A DNA stretch of 64,000 nt, from contig DBHK01000013.1 in the NCBI GenBank assembly GCA_002295635.1, positions 1-64,000 of the forward strand, written 5' to 3'. The translations under genes were made by a program, and so were the position numbers. This DNA comes from UBA830 sp002295635 (lineage in GTDB: Bacteria; Pseudomonadota; Alphaproteobacteria; MPNO01; UBA830). A model generated the notes under the pieces. That model was not told where the DNA came from. It did no database searches and was given only the letters and a program-made list of their open reading frames with translations. This document shows, one piece after another, positions 63,070-64,000 of this stretch (position 1 is its first letter; each line of letters opens with the position of its first letter).

Positions 63070-64000
63070 GTCTTTCCGTGGAAGTCTGCAAAACCCTTGG
63101 CGATTTATCCATCGACGCTCGGTTTGATTGTGGTGACGGTATAACCGCTCTATTCGGGAGATCGGGCGCTGGCAAGACCAGCATCGTCCAGATGATGGCA
63201 GGTTTAATCCGCCCAGAATCCGGACACATCAAGATCGATGACGTAACGGTCTACGACGGTATGCTAAACATCGATATAGCCGCACATCAACGGCGTGTCG
63301 GGTACGTTTTTCAGGATGCACGCTTGTTCCCTCATATGAACGTCCGGCGTAACCTAGAATACGGACGCAGGTGGCGGGGCGTCAGGGGTTCCTCGCCGAG
63401 TTTCGATGACGTAATCGAGGCACTCGATATTGCTCGCCTGCTTGACCGGCGCACAAATTTACTGTCTGGCGGGGAACGCCAACGTGTTGCAATTGGCCGG
63501 GCACTTTTGTCAGGCCCAAGTGTCTTGCTGATGGACGAGCCGCTTGCTTCTCTAGACGCGGAACTTAAAGCCGAAATCATTCCCTTTATTGCACACGTTC
63601 AGGAACAGTTCCGATTACCAATGGTCTATGTCAGCCATTCGGTAGATGAAGTTCTTCAGCTTGCCAACACAATGGTATTGCTAGCTGATGGTCATGTAGC
63701 CGCCGTCGGACCTGTGGAAGACGTTATGAACCGCCCCGATCTTATTCGAATTACAAGGACCGGTGATGCCGGGACCGTCATCACGGCACGGGTAACGAAC
63801 AGGGACGATAGATTCGGAATAACAACCTTATCCTTTCAAGGCGGAAATTTTCGCTTACCCGCTAAAGCAATGAAAACCGGCGAATTGGTGCGTCTACGTG
63901 TTCGCGCCCGTGACGTCAGCCTAGCCCTCAAGAGGCCGGAAGACGTATCCGTACTAAATATCTTTCAAGGAAGGGTTATCTCCGTCTCCGATACAGATGA
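63066..64000 (+). CDS. modC: Molybdate ABC transporter ATPase (partial, cut by window end)
   Basis: ModC powers molybdate import. From the ATG at 63066 the frame stays open for 311 codons to the window edge. Walker A GRSGAGKTS is at residues 31-39, the ABC signature LSGGERQR at 133-140 and Walker B VLLMDEP at 153-159. A C-terminal MOP-type molybdate-binding domain starts at about residue 290 (VLNIFQGRVI), incomplete here. It overlaps modB by 4 bases. Confidence 0.95.
   Translation, partial: MSLSVEVCKTLGDLSIDARFDCGDGITALFGRSGAGKTSIVQMMAGLIRPESGHIKIDDVTVYDGMLNIDIAAHQRRVGYVFQDARLFPHMNVRRNLEYGRRWRGVRGSSPSFDDVIEALDIARLLDRRTNLLSGGERQRVAIGRALLSGPSVLLMDEPLASLDAELKAEIIPFIAHVQEQFRLPMVYVSHSVDEVLQLANTMVLLADGHVAAVGPVEDVMNRPDLIRITRTGDAGTVITARVTNRDDRFGITTLSFQGGNFRLPAKAMKTGELVRLRVRARDVSLALKRPEDVSVLNIFQGRVISVSDTD

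Overview
The window looks like a piece of an alphaproteobacterial chromosome, probably from a metagenome-assembled or draft genome, because a 322-base run of N interrupts it at 39904-40225. Gene content and gene order support an alphaproteobacterium: coaD-gyrA-ssb-uvrA, yajC-secD-secF followed by a Mth938/NDUFAF3-type gene, dgt-argS-SPOR-nagZ-scpA-scpB-tatABC-serS-surE-pcm-nlpD, and popZ next to valS and tolC. Base composition is middling in the backbone (29 of 60 bases are G or C in 22861-22920, counted by eye). No genus can be named from this alone.

0-1 kb: a tRNA-Lys gene with a small inserted segment behind it. The last 27 bases of the tRNA gene are repeated 798 bases away, and only one short ORF of unknown function lies between. 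1-10 kb: coaD, gyrA, ssb and uvrA, with a D-2-hydroxyacid dehydrogenase wedged between ssb and uvrA. 9.5-14.5 kb: a ChaC-like cyclotransferase, trmFO, and three genes of squalene/phytoene-synthase and hydroxysqualene-dehydroxylase ancestry. One of these resembles the mitochondrial complex I assembly factor NDUFAF6, and one keeps only the second half of the fold. 14.6-18.7 kb: an integral membrane protein, then yajC-secD-secF and a homologue of complex I assembly factor NDUFAF3, read leftwards. 18.8-31.8 kb: a DUF815 ATPase, then a long leftward run for envelope maintenance (NlpD-like lipoprotein, Pcm, SurE), SerS, Tat export, chromosome condensation (ScpAB), muropeptide recycling (NagZ), a SPOR protein, ArgS and Dgt. 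Many of these genes overlap by 1-14 bases, so they are probably co-transcribed and translationally coupled. 31.9-42.3 kb: ErpA, XthA, IlvD, an orphan TAXI-type binding protein, ValS, PopZ, TolC and a second Pcm-like methyltransferase.

42.4-55.3 kb is the accessory part. It carries tRNA-Cys, an acyl-CoA synthetase/PaaK-like ligase/MFS cassette, a TauD-type dioxygenase, and tRNA-Asn followed by two decayed tyrosine-integrase tails that flank a GC-rich glutathione transferase gene. After these come a class III adenylate cyclase fused to TolB-like and TPR domains, a very AT-rich polysaccharide-polymerase-like membrane protein, a RidA/3-hydroxyanthranilate dioxygenase pair, and a PCu(A)C copper chaperone. 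55.6-64 kb carries a MoxR/VWA pair, a CopD-like protein, 3-mercaptopyruvate sulfurtransferase, a cystathionine beta-lyase-type enzyme, a CobW GTPase and modABC, with modC cut off by the window end.

I see no CRISPR array, phage or secretion cluster, and nothing that is clearly a new multi-gene system. The most interesting points are the two complex I assembly-factor homologues within about 4 kb, the half-length squalene-synthase relative beside HpnE, and the two tRNA-associated integration scars.
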